From contig OZ026560.1 of the NCBI GenBank assembly GCA_964020155.1, positions 1 to 64,000 of the forward strand: a DNA stretch of 64,000 nt, given 5' to 3'. Numbering within the stretch: the stretch's first letter is position 1; each line of letters opens with the position of its first letter. Shown here one piece after another: positions 45,226-55,907 of this stretch. Source of the DNA: Chondrilla cf. caribensis (lineage: Eukaryota; Porifera; Demospongiae; Chondrillida; Chondrillidae). The position numbers were made by a program, and so were the translations under genes. The notes below the pieces were generated by a model. That model was not told the origin of the DNA, did not search any database, and saw nothing but the letters and a program-made list of their open reading frames with translations.

Positions 45226-45406
45226 ATATAATTATGTATTTGTGATGTGTCATGGATTATAACTTGGAACTTGGTGTACTAATTATTGTCGGTTTCAAGT
45301 GTGACAGTACATAATCACACTAGTTACTACGGCCATACTGCAGTATACTGGAGTGATGCGATTTAAATCCATTGTGAGAGAAGTGCAGGGAATTCCCCTT
45401 ATCGCG

Positions 45407-46430
45407 ATGGATACGAAATTGAAGCCTGCAGTAAAAAAAGCGAGAGTTTTCGTCATTAGAAAGATTACGAGAAGAATCAAGGTTCTCAAAGAGAAAAAGT
45501 ATTAGTTAATATTCTTCCGTGTTTCTATTGCACCTTTATATCTTTGACTTTTACTTGTCAGAGGAACAGAGAGACAACGCGGGAAGAACAGAAGGAAAGT
45601 AGATCGTCTTCGAAAGGACATTGATGTGTTAAAGGTAGTCTTCGAGATGTTAAAGTATATCCTGTGACTTGTCTGATCAGTGTAGCACAAAATGCTTTAG
45701 GATATAAACTTGGATATTTTCTGTCAAGAACTATTGGACAAGCTTTCATATTTCAGGGAGGTGGGGAGTATCTACTCTAGATCTGTGAGCAAGAAGTGTG
45801 TACTTCAACGTAAGCTAGATTAACTTGAGATGTGGTTCCTTTTAGAACGATAGCAGCGATGACATACGACTGAAGAAGAGATTGGTGGATACAAAAGTTC
45901 TCCGAAATGCTCTTTGCAAAAGTGAATTTAGCTAAGTTGAGTGGTGAGTGAAGCCAGTGTTTGTGAATTGCTACCTTCGTCTTGTAATTTTATAGTCAAA
46001 GACAAAATGGCCAAGGATGATGGTCACAGGAAGATGAGTGGTTTTGTCAGAGAAAGCGAGGGCGACTTGAGTGAGAATGATCAGGTGGTGACCTGTTCCT
46101 TTGATGGAGCTGTACCTGATTCTGTTAGCAAAAGAAAGAATAGAAGAGGCCAAAGGTCTCGTAGGAGGTAACCCAGCAGATAAAGGCGTGTGTAGTCTTT
46201 GTCTTTCACTCCAACTGTACATGCCACACCTCAGGTTGTCAGAGCTGAGATTTGGAGTACATGCACTCCACATCTCCAAAGAATCTGCCTCTAATGGTAG
46301 GAAAGCAAAGGGTAAAGGTCAACCAGAGCATGTCCACCCATCCTGGGAGGCAGCAAAGAAAGTCAAGCAAAAAATTACCTCAATCACTGCCTTCTGTGGT
46401 TCCAGAACCTTGTTCACTGATTCGGACTAA
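45407..46430 (+). CDS. SRFBP1: SRFBP1/BUD22-like nuclear protein
   Basis: BUD22/SRFBP1 proteins act in the nucleus/nucleolus; yeast BUD22 is needed for small-subunit ribosome assembly. Exon 1 (45407-45498) gives KKARVFVIRKITRRIKVLKE and exon 2 (45562-45634) GTERQRGKNRRKVDRL, ending DIDVLK. These match the basic N-terminal block of SRFBP1. The middle is short and uncertain: RLKKRLVDTKVLRNAL near 45860, then an acidic stretch from about 46008. The last exon ends in HVHPSWEAAKKVKQK, the family's C-terminal 'LHPSWEA' signature, before the stop at 46430. An in-frame ATG at 45356 is an alternative start; 45407 has the better context. The protein is much shorter than vertebrate SRFBP1. Confidence 0.72.
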
Positions 46431-46599
46431 CAGGAAATCTCATCGCTGTACTACATGTTGTCTGCACCATTAATCTTGTTATAATGTTTTGTCGATATTA
46501 CCCCATATCTATCTTCATTTATATCTGAATTCATGAATAATTATATACATGATGATAACGACATTATTCAATAATTTACAGGAATGAGATATAACAAAG

Positions 46600-49500
46600 T
46601 CAGGTGGTCTTGTTCCAATGTCTATAAAAGGAGAGAGGTGTGTCTATGTCCACAGCATGGGACCGAGCATGCTCAATTAGTTCTTTCAGTTTGTCACTTT
46701 CAATATTTGTTGAATCCAACAACAGAGTAGCTGGGCACGTTCCCAAACTGACTTTCAAACTCTCTCTGGTGAAGTGAACAGCACAGTTCACCAAAGACTG
46801 GAATAGCCTAAATGGAAACGGGAGTAGGAATATGAATATAAAATAGGAACTGGAACCTGTCAGAGGCCATTGAAGATGATTCCAAACTACATGCTGACCA
46901 TATCTGAAGATCTTGCTTGTGGGCTCTTTTAGCTTCAGGATCGGCTGTTTCTTCTGCTGCTTGCGGCCTTAAAAATCTGAAAAAGAGGGTCAGACACTAA
47001 AAAGGCAAACTTGGACCAATTTCATTAGGCATACTTATTTCTCTGTTGGAAGGTCTTCTCCAGGAACTTGATGGCGTCTCGGGCAGAGAAGTTGCTTTTG
47101 TCTTTCTTCATCTGATCTAGCATGTCTAGGACTGGGAATCGCTCACATGAAAGTCACATGACATCCCCCCCACACATAAGGGGACTCACCTGATTTAGCA
47201 ATTACAATTACAAATTGTTCTGTTTTCATCAGTTTCTTGATTATGTGAAGATTATTACATAGTGTGCACGCATCGGGAAGAAGGAAAGGGGTGACAAGGA
47301 GAGGTTGAGACTCCTTCTGTTTACTTAAGTCAGCAACTTCAGTCTAGCACAGACCATCAAAGTCACATGATGTGTCACATGATGTGTCACATGACAACAC
47401 AAGTGCAACAAACCTCCAAACGATGCTTTGCCATTGCTTTCATAAGCTTGGACTGTTTTTCTTTAATCTATTAACAAGGAGTATAATAAAGGACACACCC
47501 ACAACAATAAACTCTGGACACACCTCCTTTTCTTTTCTCTGTTCTTCTTCAGCAGCAAGTTCCACCCCCCTTTGCTGTTCTTGAGCTGGTCCTATGTATC
47601 TCTCAGACATCTTGTCGAAGTTGAACAATGGAGCGGTCTTTACCAGCAATGGCGCAATAGAAACAAAAGATAATGCAACCGATGTAAAATGTGATGCAAT
47701 AGAGCCAACAAGTGATGCAATTGAGCCAACAAGTGATGCAATAGAGCCAACAAGTGATGCAATGTATCAAAATTATAACAATAATACCTTTGCATTAGCC
47801 ACAAACTGTCCAAATCCATGGATATAAAACACTCTGTTAGCGGCCTGTACAGGGGACACAAAGACATCAGTACAACCTGTACAGGGGACACAAAGACATC
47901 AGTACAGCCTGTACAGGGGACACAAAGACATCAGTACAGCCTGTACAGGGGACACAAAGACATCAGTACAGCCTGTACAGGGGACACAAAGACATCAGTA
48001 CAGCCTGTACAGGGGACACAAAGACATCAGTACAGGCTGTACAGGGGACACAAAGACATCAGTACAGGCTGTACAGGGGACACAGACATCAGTACAGCCT
48101 GTACAGGGGACACAAAGACATCAGTACAGGCTGTACAGGGGACACAAAGACATCAGTACAGGCTGTACAGGGGACACAGACATCAGTACAGCCTGTACAG
48201 GGGACACAAAGACATCAGTACAGCCTGTACAGGGGACACAAAGACATCAGTACAGCCTGTACAGGGGACACAAAGACATCAGTACAGCCTGTACAGGGGA
48301 CACAAAGACATCATTACAGCCTGTACAGGTGACACAAAGACATCATTACAGCCTGTACAGGTGACACAAAGACATCAGTACAGCCTGTACAGGGGACACA
48401 AAGACGTCAGTACAGGCTGAAGCCTAAAGGCAGCGTAACTAACAAGACAGTGATGAATGAACGGACAATGACACCAAGGAGCTGACCTGAAGGGGCGGAG
48501 ACATGGTGGAGGAGGAATAATTCAAGTGTTCCTGAGTCATCACCAAGGGAGCAAAGCCCCTCAAAACTTCATCTTCTGTTAATGCAGGAGGGTGTGTCAG
48601 CTCAAGAGGCGTGGCATATCCTGCACAACAAAGAATACAGCTTACAACTAATAGCTACTAAGGCCACTCCCCTAGCCCCACCCACCACATTCCACAAGTT
48701 GAGATTCAGATGGTAGAAAATTGAGCAGCTCCGCTAATCGTGACCAAAGTGAAGAGGCACTCTTGAGGAGAACAGAACACAATCAAAATAGTGCATCATG
48801 GTTGTCAGGGTGATTACCTACTTGAGTACATGTTGCTATGACTACAGGTGTTGCTTGTAGCCAATCTCCGAACACCTTAACAACCATGAGAAACTTCTCT
48901 TCGGCAAGTACTTCACACGCACACTGACAAACTTGAGTGAAGTCAGCAACTGAAGGAGGAGGGGCCTTCTCTGGGGGTTTGGACTGGGGATTGGAGAATG
49001 ACATGGCCAACACTATGTTCTGCCTCTTGCCACGCCCAACAGGTCCCCTTGGACTGGAGGTGTGGTCGTGGTCCACTGGTCCCTCACCTCCACTCTCATC
49101 ACTGCTGGACAGATTCTCCAACAACTGTACCTCATCTTCTCCTAAATCTTCAAAATCGCTGATACTGTCGGAAGAGACAGCGTTCCCAATACTCTCGCTA
49201 CCTGAGTTGTCCTCACTCTCACTCAGTTCAACCTTTGTTTGTAGACTTGGTTTACGTCTTCTTCTTTGTCTGTCAACTGCTTTTAGTCGAGATTTTCTCC
49301 TCTTCAATTTGATGACAGGGTCCTCCCCTTTGAATCCCAACAACTTTCCCACCTCTCCAGTTGTCAAATAATCCATCATGGACTGTTGAGGAGTTGGTGA
49401 TGGGATGGAGGAAGGGTCCACATCAGAAGTACTTCGATCCTTCACTCTCAGCAACACCCTGTGCTGTAGGGTCCTTCCAAGTCTTTGCACCAAGTACTCC

Positions 49501-52500
49501 ATTAGCTGTGAACAGAGAGCGAGGGCTAGAGCTGTTGCCGGAGGTGTGTTGGTGGACCCTGTGGACACAGCAAGGTCCGTAGGCACATGAGGTCAGAAAC
49601 ACTAGCACATGGCATTACCTTTGATTCTCAGAGAGTGGGCAGTGAGGATAGCTGTACAGGAGAACTTCAGTACAAGCTCACATGGGAGGAGGAGGGGTAC
49701 TTGATCAGGAGGCGTGTCACTACCCAAGGGACACTCTTTGTAGGATTGCAAATCAAACCCAAAACATTCCTCCAAATCTTCAATAATTTGTTGGCACATT
49801 GTCCCAATATCACTTGAGGATGGGATGCTGTGGTGAGCAATAATTGGAACAATCACGACTCCACTCCCACATAAAGGTATATACACTCACCTTTGATTGC
49901 TGCTAGTCAACATGATTTGCAGAGTCAAGAATGTCACAAGGAACCGCTTACGGATGAACTGCCTAAGGAGGTCATAGAGGTGATTCTTTGATATTCCGGA
50001 CCCAGGCACACCCCACCCACTCTCACTTCACAGCGTTTTCTTGCACACTCAGAGCTTTGGGACCAGAAAGCAGTGTGTACTGTGATTTTATCTTGTCAAA
50101 GACTTTTTTCAAATTTTCTTCAGCTCCTTTGAACGGCTCTGGAGAGGTCAAACTGGACACAAATACTTGTCAAAGTAATGCAAACAAGCAGACACAAACA
50201 GAGAGAAATTTACAACATATCTACAATATGCACAGTAGCCACATAAGTCACATGACATAAAACACAAGTCACATGACACACTACACAACCTTTGGACAGG
50301 ACCAGATGCATACAAAGAGCATGTGATATAACTCCAATTAATGCACAGTCTCCAGCCCTTGATACCAAGGGCTGAAAAGTCATTTCCATGGCAACTGCAA
50401 ACAACCACAGTCCCCTCCCCCCAACAAACCTTCTCCAATAATAGTAAGCAGCATCACAATACTCGTTCTTGTCACCAGCTAGGGCCGCCAGCTGGTTGAA
50501 AGCTGTACCTAGGGGTGGACACACTTTCACACACAGAGGTAGACAGCCACGCCCACTGTAGAGGTAGACAGCCACACCCACTGTACCATTTGTTGGATCC
50601 AGAGCTATTGCACTGTGGTAAAAAGTGATTGGACTAGGACCAGTTGGTACCAGTTCAAACTGGTATCTAGCTGAGGAAAGAGGGAAGAGTTACATTATAG
50701 AAAAACAAAAAAAACAAAATCACAATTGATGTGACTGCATTGATGTAATGATCATGAGGTTGAAGCCATACGGTGGTCCTCTCTCCTCTGCTGAGAACAT
50801 TCCACCACTGACCTCCGTTGCCATGGATCAAGTGGAATGAGAAAGGTTACACCGATCACCTGGCTCAACATACCAGCTGACTACACAGAAATAGACGTTC
50901 CAGCCTACTATTTAAGAAGCCCCGGGCTATTAATGTAAGACTGCTGTATGTCACATTGTCTCGTGAAATGATATCTCAATGGTCAACAATCAACGTGAAT
51001 ACACAAACACTTATTCACTTCATAGAACCAGTGTCATCAAACCAGGAACTCCTCACTGCCCCCCACTATTCACACAATGAATGCACATACTCTCAACCAT
51101 TCATGAGACAGGACAACCAACCAAACCTCTACCACGACCTTCCGATACCTCTGGGTCAATTGAACACTCACGGGACAACAAATATGTCTACCACTCAATT
51201 GGATCAGTACACGCTACACACACTGGATCAGTACACGCTACACACACTGGATCAGTACACACTACATACACTGGATTAGTACACACTACACACACTGGAT
51301 CAGTACATGCTACACACACTGGATCAGTACACACTACACACACTGGATCAGTACATGCTACATACACTGGATCAGTACACGCTACACACACTGGATCAGT
51401 ACATGCTACACACACTGGATCAGTACACGCTACACACACTGGATCAGTACACACTACACACACTGGATCAATACATGCTACACACACTGGATCAGTACAG
51501 GCTACACACACTGGATCAGTACACGCTACATACACTGGATTAGTACACACTACACACACTGGATCAGTACATGCTACACACACTGGATCAGTACAGGCTA
51601 CACACACTGGATCAGTACACGCTACATACACTGGATCAGTACACACTACACACACTGGATCAATACATGCTACACACACTGGATCAGTACACGCTACATA
51701 CACTGGATTAGTACACACTACACACACTGGATCAGTACATGCTACACACACTGGATCAGTACACACTACACACACTGGATCAGTACATGCTACATACACT
51801 GGATCAGTACACGCTACACACACTGGATCAGTACACGCTACACACACTGGATCAGTACACACTACACACACTGGATCAATACATGCTACACACACTGGAT
51901 CAGTACAGGCTACACACACTAGATTAGTACACGCTACACATACTGGATCAGTACATAACTTGATTCAGGTTTAAGTAGCAAGATTACATAAGTATCTTCA
52001 GTTATACTTCTTATCTGAAGTGTGCCAATGGACGCTAGTTTAGCAAATACTTTTGACAGAAGGTGTCAAGTACAGTCATGACAACCCTTCCCTTATCGGC
52101 ACATGCCTCCCAGAGGACCTTGGGACGAGAATGATAAACATCCCCAGAATTCAGTGGCTTGTTAAGGAAGCCCTTTGGAACGCTGTTTACGGAAGACCAA
52201 GTGAATACCACTTCACAAAGAATTCACCAGGATAAGATAAGCACAGGGGGCGTAGCAGAGGTTCACAAGAGTGGGTGTGGTACACTCACCAGCGTCCCCC
52301 ATATAACAGTGGGTGTGGCACACTTGCCAGCATCCCCCATATAACAGTGGGTGTGGCACACTCACCAGCGTCCCCCATGTGAACAAGAGATCTATAGCAA
52401 GCTGTCTTCAACCACTGGCCATTGTCATCATCAGGGTCAAGGTCTAGAGAGGAAGGGATACATAAAATGGCCGAATACATCCCAGCAGGTAGCTGTGGTA

Positions 52501-53200
52501 GCAACGGATTCCAAATGGGAAATGTGTCAAGCGATACTTGAACGGTGCATGCTGATGGTGGAGGAATGCTAATACCATGACAATGCTACTGATAAAGCCA
52601 TCTCGGGAAGTCTTAGCAACCAAAGCTGTGGACCACTCCCACCTGTGGGCTGGGTCCCAGTGAAAGTCATGCTGTACTTTTCCTCCAATTTCCTAATAAG
52701 GTCCTTGTAGAATGCTATAGTGGTTGCTAGGTGACGCTGGTAACCCTGGCCAACCCCATCACTGCTGCTCCAGTGCTGAGAGACCAACAACACCACAATG
52801 ACGACAACGTCAATTACATGCAACAGGATTATATTATAGCCGACCTTTCTAGCTCCTCTACACTTTGCAAGAACATCATAGAAAGCTTTTTGCCAAAGCA
52901 AATCTTCAGTTTTACGTCTATATACACAGCCAGGGATCTGTAGTAGCTTTTCACACTTGTCTCTAAGTCTACAAGAATAGCAGCAGCGGACAGCAGTCCG
53001 CCCGGCGGTGTACAACACAATGATGCCAAACCTCACACCTCCACTAGTAGAACCCTTGACCTGTCAGTCTTACCTTCGCCTCAATGCTATTGCCTCAGGA
53101 GAAAACAAGTCTTGAAGATACCTCGAAGTTGAGATTGAAGTGTCTAGTTGTTTCCCAATATCTCTTATTTGACTAGAAAAGACAGTAATACATGAAGCAT

Positions 53201-53238
<38 letters not shown>

Positions 53239-53301
53239 GTACAATACTTTACCATTGTCCTCTTTTGAAGCAAACACATCAGGACGAAGGCCTTTCTGCA
53301 T
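46600..53301 (-). CDS. SMG5: SMG5, nonsense-mediated mRNA decay factor
   Basis: SMG5 pairs with SMG7 to bind phosphorylated UPF1 and promote decay and dephosphorylation. The start at 53301 gives MQKGLRPDVFASKEDN. Subsequent exons encode RLRDKCEKLLQIPG and KTEDLLWQKAFYDVL (14-3-3-like domain), KTACYRSLVHMGDA, YHSAIALDPTNG, FNQLAALAGDKNEYCDAAYY (TPR-like region), and a large low-complexity exon (about 49586-48820) with EDNSGSES and Arg-rich blocks. The C-terminal PIN-like domain shows AKRAHKQDLQIWSA and ends AVDIDTPLSFYRHWNK, close to human SMG5. The overall order matches SMG5, not SMG6 or SMG7. Four introns contain sizeable minisatellites, making this one of the longest genes here. Confidence 0.9.
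47691..47762. repeat. 21-bp minisatellite in SMG5
   Basis: About 3.5 copies of AGTGATGCAATAGAGCCAAC lie just 3' (on the gene strand) of the exon encoding NFDKMSERYIGPAQEQQRG. Confidence 0.85.
47842..48420. repeat. 32-bp minisatellite in SMG5 intron, about 18 copies
   Basis: The unit contains CTGTACAGGGGACACAAAGA and CATCAGTACAG. At each unit junction GTACAGCCTGTAC (or GTACAGGCTGTAC) forms a small palindrome. Copies vary by C/G at the junction and by loss of AAAG in two units. Confidence 0.97.
51195..51960. repeat. 24-bp minisatellite in SMG5 intron, about 32 copies
   Basis: The unit is based on CAGTACACACTACACACACT followed by GGAT. Variants (CATGC, CACGC, CAGGC, TTAGTACAC, CAATACATG) recur in the same order, so the array has a higher-order pattern. 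It gives open frames on both strands because the period is 24. Confidence 0.97.
52265..52378. repeat. Minisatellite in SMG5 intron, three units of about 38 bp
   Basis: Three units contain GTGGGTGTGG, CACACTCACCAGCGTC and CCCCCATATAACA. They share the GTGGGTGTGG core found elsewhere. Confidence 0.85.
53202..53237. repeat. CA microsatellite in SMG5 first intron
   Basis: A pure (CA)n tract of about 34 bp. Confidence 0.95.
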
Positions 53302-53468
53302 TTTTGTTCTACAAAAAACGAAAACTAAACGCGCTCAAAACGTAGTATGGCTTCCAGTGCGTGCTCCCACGACCGACCTACCACTGGGACAGCGAAAAGG
53401 GTTCGTTGGAATTCGGGCGATCCGTCTAGAATTGCCAATTGACACGTATCAAGAGACCTTTTGGAGGG

Positions 53469-53477
53469 TATAAATAA
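53469..53477 (+). promoter_or_regulatory. TATA-box-like sequence
   Basis: TATAAATAA lies about 170 bp upstream of the SMG5 start and points away from it. It is preceded by GGAGGG and followed by GC-rich sequence. It could drive a plus-strand transcript in the gap, but no downstream gene is identified. Confidence 0.25.
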
Positions 53478-54364
53478 CCGCGTTTGGATTACAGCGCTCA
53501 GCAAGAGCCTGACCTATCGACACATCGGCTCCCGTCCGGGTTCCTATCAACGCTGAACAGATTTGGTTGACTACCCGTCACCCGCTACAAAGGGGGCTGC
53601 GATTGCTGTAAAGAGGAAAACTAATCATGTAGAACCGATGTCCACAGGCTGACTAGGACGCGACCACTCGACCGTGGAATAACGAGTCGTTCATGAATTA
53701 AGTTCTTTCTGTTCAGAAAGGTTGTCTTAATTGTCACATTGTTCTTCGTCTCCTCAGAGTTCGGGAGAGACAGCGGCTGGGTCCTCCTCGTCTTCAAAGT
53801 GATCGGGTTGCCGTCTGAGCCCCGGGCCTGCACAGGTCGCTCACACGGCAAGCTGGTCGCTTCGAAGATCGGAGGGAGAACATCGATGGGCGACTCGGGA
53901 CAGCTACACGCAGGGAGATATCATTACTTAGCGATGTTCGTCGCCGTGTATTGCATGGAGACGGGGCACAGAAGAACAGCCATTTTCGAAGTAAGATACA
54001 TTCCTTCTCGACAGGATACCCGCGAGCCATCCTGTAGGTGTTGGCACCGCTGCTGTATACAGCCGAGTCATAATCGAATCTAGGGAATCTCTACCAATGG
54101 AACCTTGGAATCCATTCAGTGATGACGACAGCCACAACACAAGACTCACAGGAACACACCATCACACACAACAGACAGCATGAGATGAACAATGAATGAG
54201 CTTAGTCCCTGTTCACCACGGCGAGGATGGGACTAGGTACAGATGCCGTGGAAACAAAATACTAATTGTGAACACAGCGTAGCAATAATACCACAATATG
54301 TAGTTACCATAGCAACTCGGGCCATATATCCGGGGGAATGTCTATATCATTAAGTCCAAAGCTG

Positions 54365-54480
54365 ACCTCCCTCACCATCAACACACTCACCGTCAACACA
54401 CACATCGTCCAACACACTCACCATCAACACACTCACCGTCAACACACTCACGTTCCACGCACTCTCACCATCAACACACT
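54365..54480. repeat. Minisatellite (about 17-bp unit)
   Basis: CACACTCACCATCAACA and CACACTCACCGTCAACA units alternate irregularly. No coding context. Confidence 0.85.
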
Positions 54481-54554
54481 ATTTGATGGTATTTCTCATC
54501 AAATATGTTATGTGCTATACTACAGGGGTACGTATTATACGTACATATGCACTC

Positions 54555-54790
54555 ACCACACCCTCCAGGTCACCACACCCCAAGGTCACCACACCCTCCA
54601 GGTCACCACACCCACAGGGGTATAATCATTTTCAGTCCTAGTCATCACAGCCGCCGTGGAAGTACACCCTCTGGAGGGTGCTACGACCACAGACCACACC
54701 CTCAGGTCACCACACCCTCAGGTCACCACGCCCTCAGGTCACCACACCCTCAGGTCACCACACCCTTAGGATGCCACACCCTCGGTCACC
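54555..54790. repeat. Minisatellite (CACCACACCCTCAGGT units)
   Basis: Units of CACCACACCCTCAGGT and variants (CTCCAGGT, CCAAGGT) form two clusters, interrupted by a unique stretch at about 54618-54690. Confidence 0.85.
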
Positions 54791-55167
54791 CAGCAGGTGG
54801 TGCCCACCAGACATAATTACTCACTGAATTTGGACTCACCCAAAGATGTACATGCTACATACAAGGCTTGGTTGCAAGGTCTGTTGCTGCAGTACAAGTA
54901 CCTCGAGAAGCTATATCATTGCAACGGACCTTCCAACCATACCGCATATACTTTGAAATCTGCATACTAAATATTAATGAGCAAATTTTTCCTTCATGTG
55001 AGAAACTACACACTACTTCAAGGTCAGAGGTTGAGGATTATAATGCTGAAAAGACTCTCAAAGTGAAATGCTTGCATATTGTGTTCCAGCACCCTCAGCT
55101 CAAGACCCACTATACTGGGGGGTCAATATCACTGATATAGGAGCATCTCTCCATACTAAATTCACCA

Positions 55168-55235
55168 CAGTATTGCGATAGTCATGCGCCGCACAAAAAC
55201 GGTTATTGTGTGGCGCATGACTGCCCTCAACACTG
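55168..55235. mobile_element. Small fold-back element (MITE-like) or structured hairpin
   Basis: AGTCATGCGCCGCACA (55180-55195) and TGTGTGGCGCATGACT (55207-55222) pair over 16 positions with one mismatch (G-U compatible), with an 11-base loop. Imperfect pairing extends outward to CAGTATTG on the left and CAACACTG on the right, giving termini of roughly 24 bp. CAGTGTTG-like ends recall hAT-type terminal repeats, but no target-site duplication is obvious. Confidence 0.45.
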
Positions 55236-55907
55236 AAATAAAATAACAGAGATCATGTACATATATACACATGTACACACAAGACACACACCAAGCACAT
55301 ATACACTACATACACCGACACCGGAAAAGCACTCCTTCGCATATTTTCACTATCTTTCCTTGTACCTATGCTCACACACGCTCTAGGTGTTCTACTAACC
55401 TAAACCATAGAATATCCAGTCGTATACTTATACACACACACACACACCATTAATACTCCGTATTAAAGCAGGAAATTACCCTTAATAAGTATCGTTGGAT
55501 CTTTTCTTTCGAGTTAAACTTTTAACAAGACCAAGAGCAAGTCAACCAAGAGCACTCCTCTCCAAACGACGGGCAACTGGACCGAGTCCCAGCAGGTGAA
55601 CAGCCATTTTACTTGACGACAAATGACGTATTCCCGTGACCTCGCGGCTGAGCATCACTGCGAGTTCTGCTCACTCTTGGAGTTGATAGCGACATCAAAT
55701 TGTACAAGACAGACGACAGGCAACCGCATGGACGAGACACTGCACTAACACACTGTAGCATGAAGAATAATACAATGGGAATGTTCTAAAGCACTTTACT
55801 GCTCACAACCAGGGACGTCTGGAAGTGTTACAATGTAGCACTGTGATTCATTGCAATAATAATACATGGATATGGCAACAGGCTCCACATCAAATCAGCA
55901 ACACCCA

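Larger units (their letters stand above)
53302..55907. other. Gene-poor gap between SMG5 and UBAP1
   Basis: No gene is supported across this 2.6 kb. It holds the upstream side of SMG5, a TATAAATAA at 53469-53477 on the plus strand, two minisatellites and a fold-back element. At 53340-54000 the sequence is GC-richer and more exon-like in composition, with short open frames on both strands (for example 53348-53443 plus and 53621-53851 minus), but none matches a family I recognise. A non-coding RNA or a fast-evolving gene with small exons cannot be excluded. Confidence 0.4.

Noticed and set aside
47818..48420. 200-codon repeat frame in SMG5
   Set aside because: The 32-bp repeat cycles through all three frames every 96 bp, so an open frame is not informative. 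It lies between SMG5 exons.
51081..51974. 297- and 243-codon repeat proteins in the SMG5 intron
   Set aside because: Products of a 24-bp minisatellite in both directions, with no start context or conserved flanks. They sit between SMG5 exons.
53621..53851. Possible minus-strand gene (76-codon frame) upstream of SMG5
   Set aside because: The start has no support, no family was recognised, and the only upstream intron that would extend it is about 24 bp, too short to be credible.
54868..55140. 90-codon plus-strand frame in the gap before UBAP1
   Set aside because: No recognisable domain, no start context, no splice partners and no codon pattern. Most likely chance.
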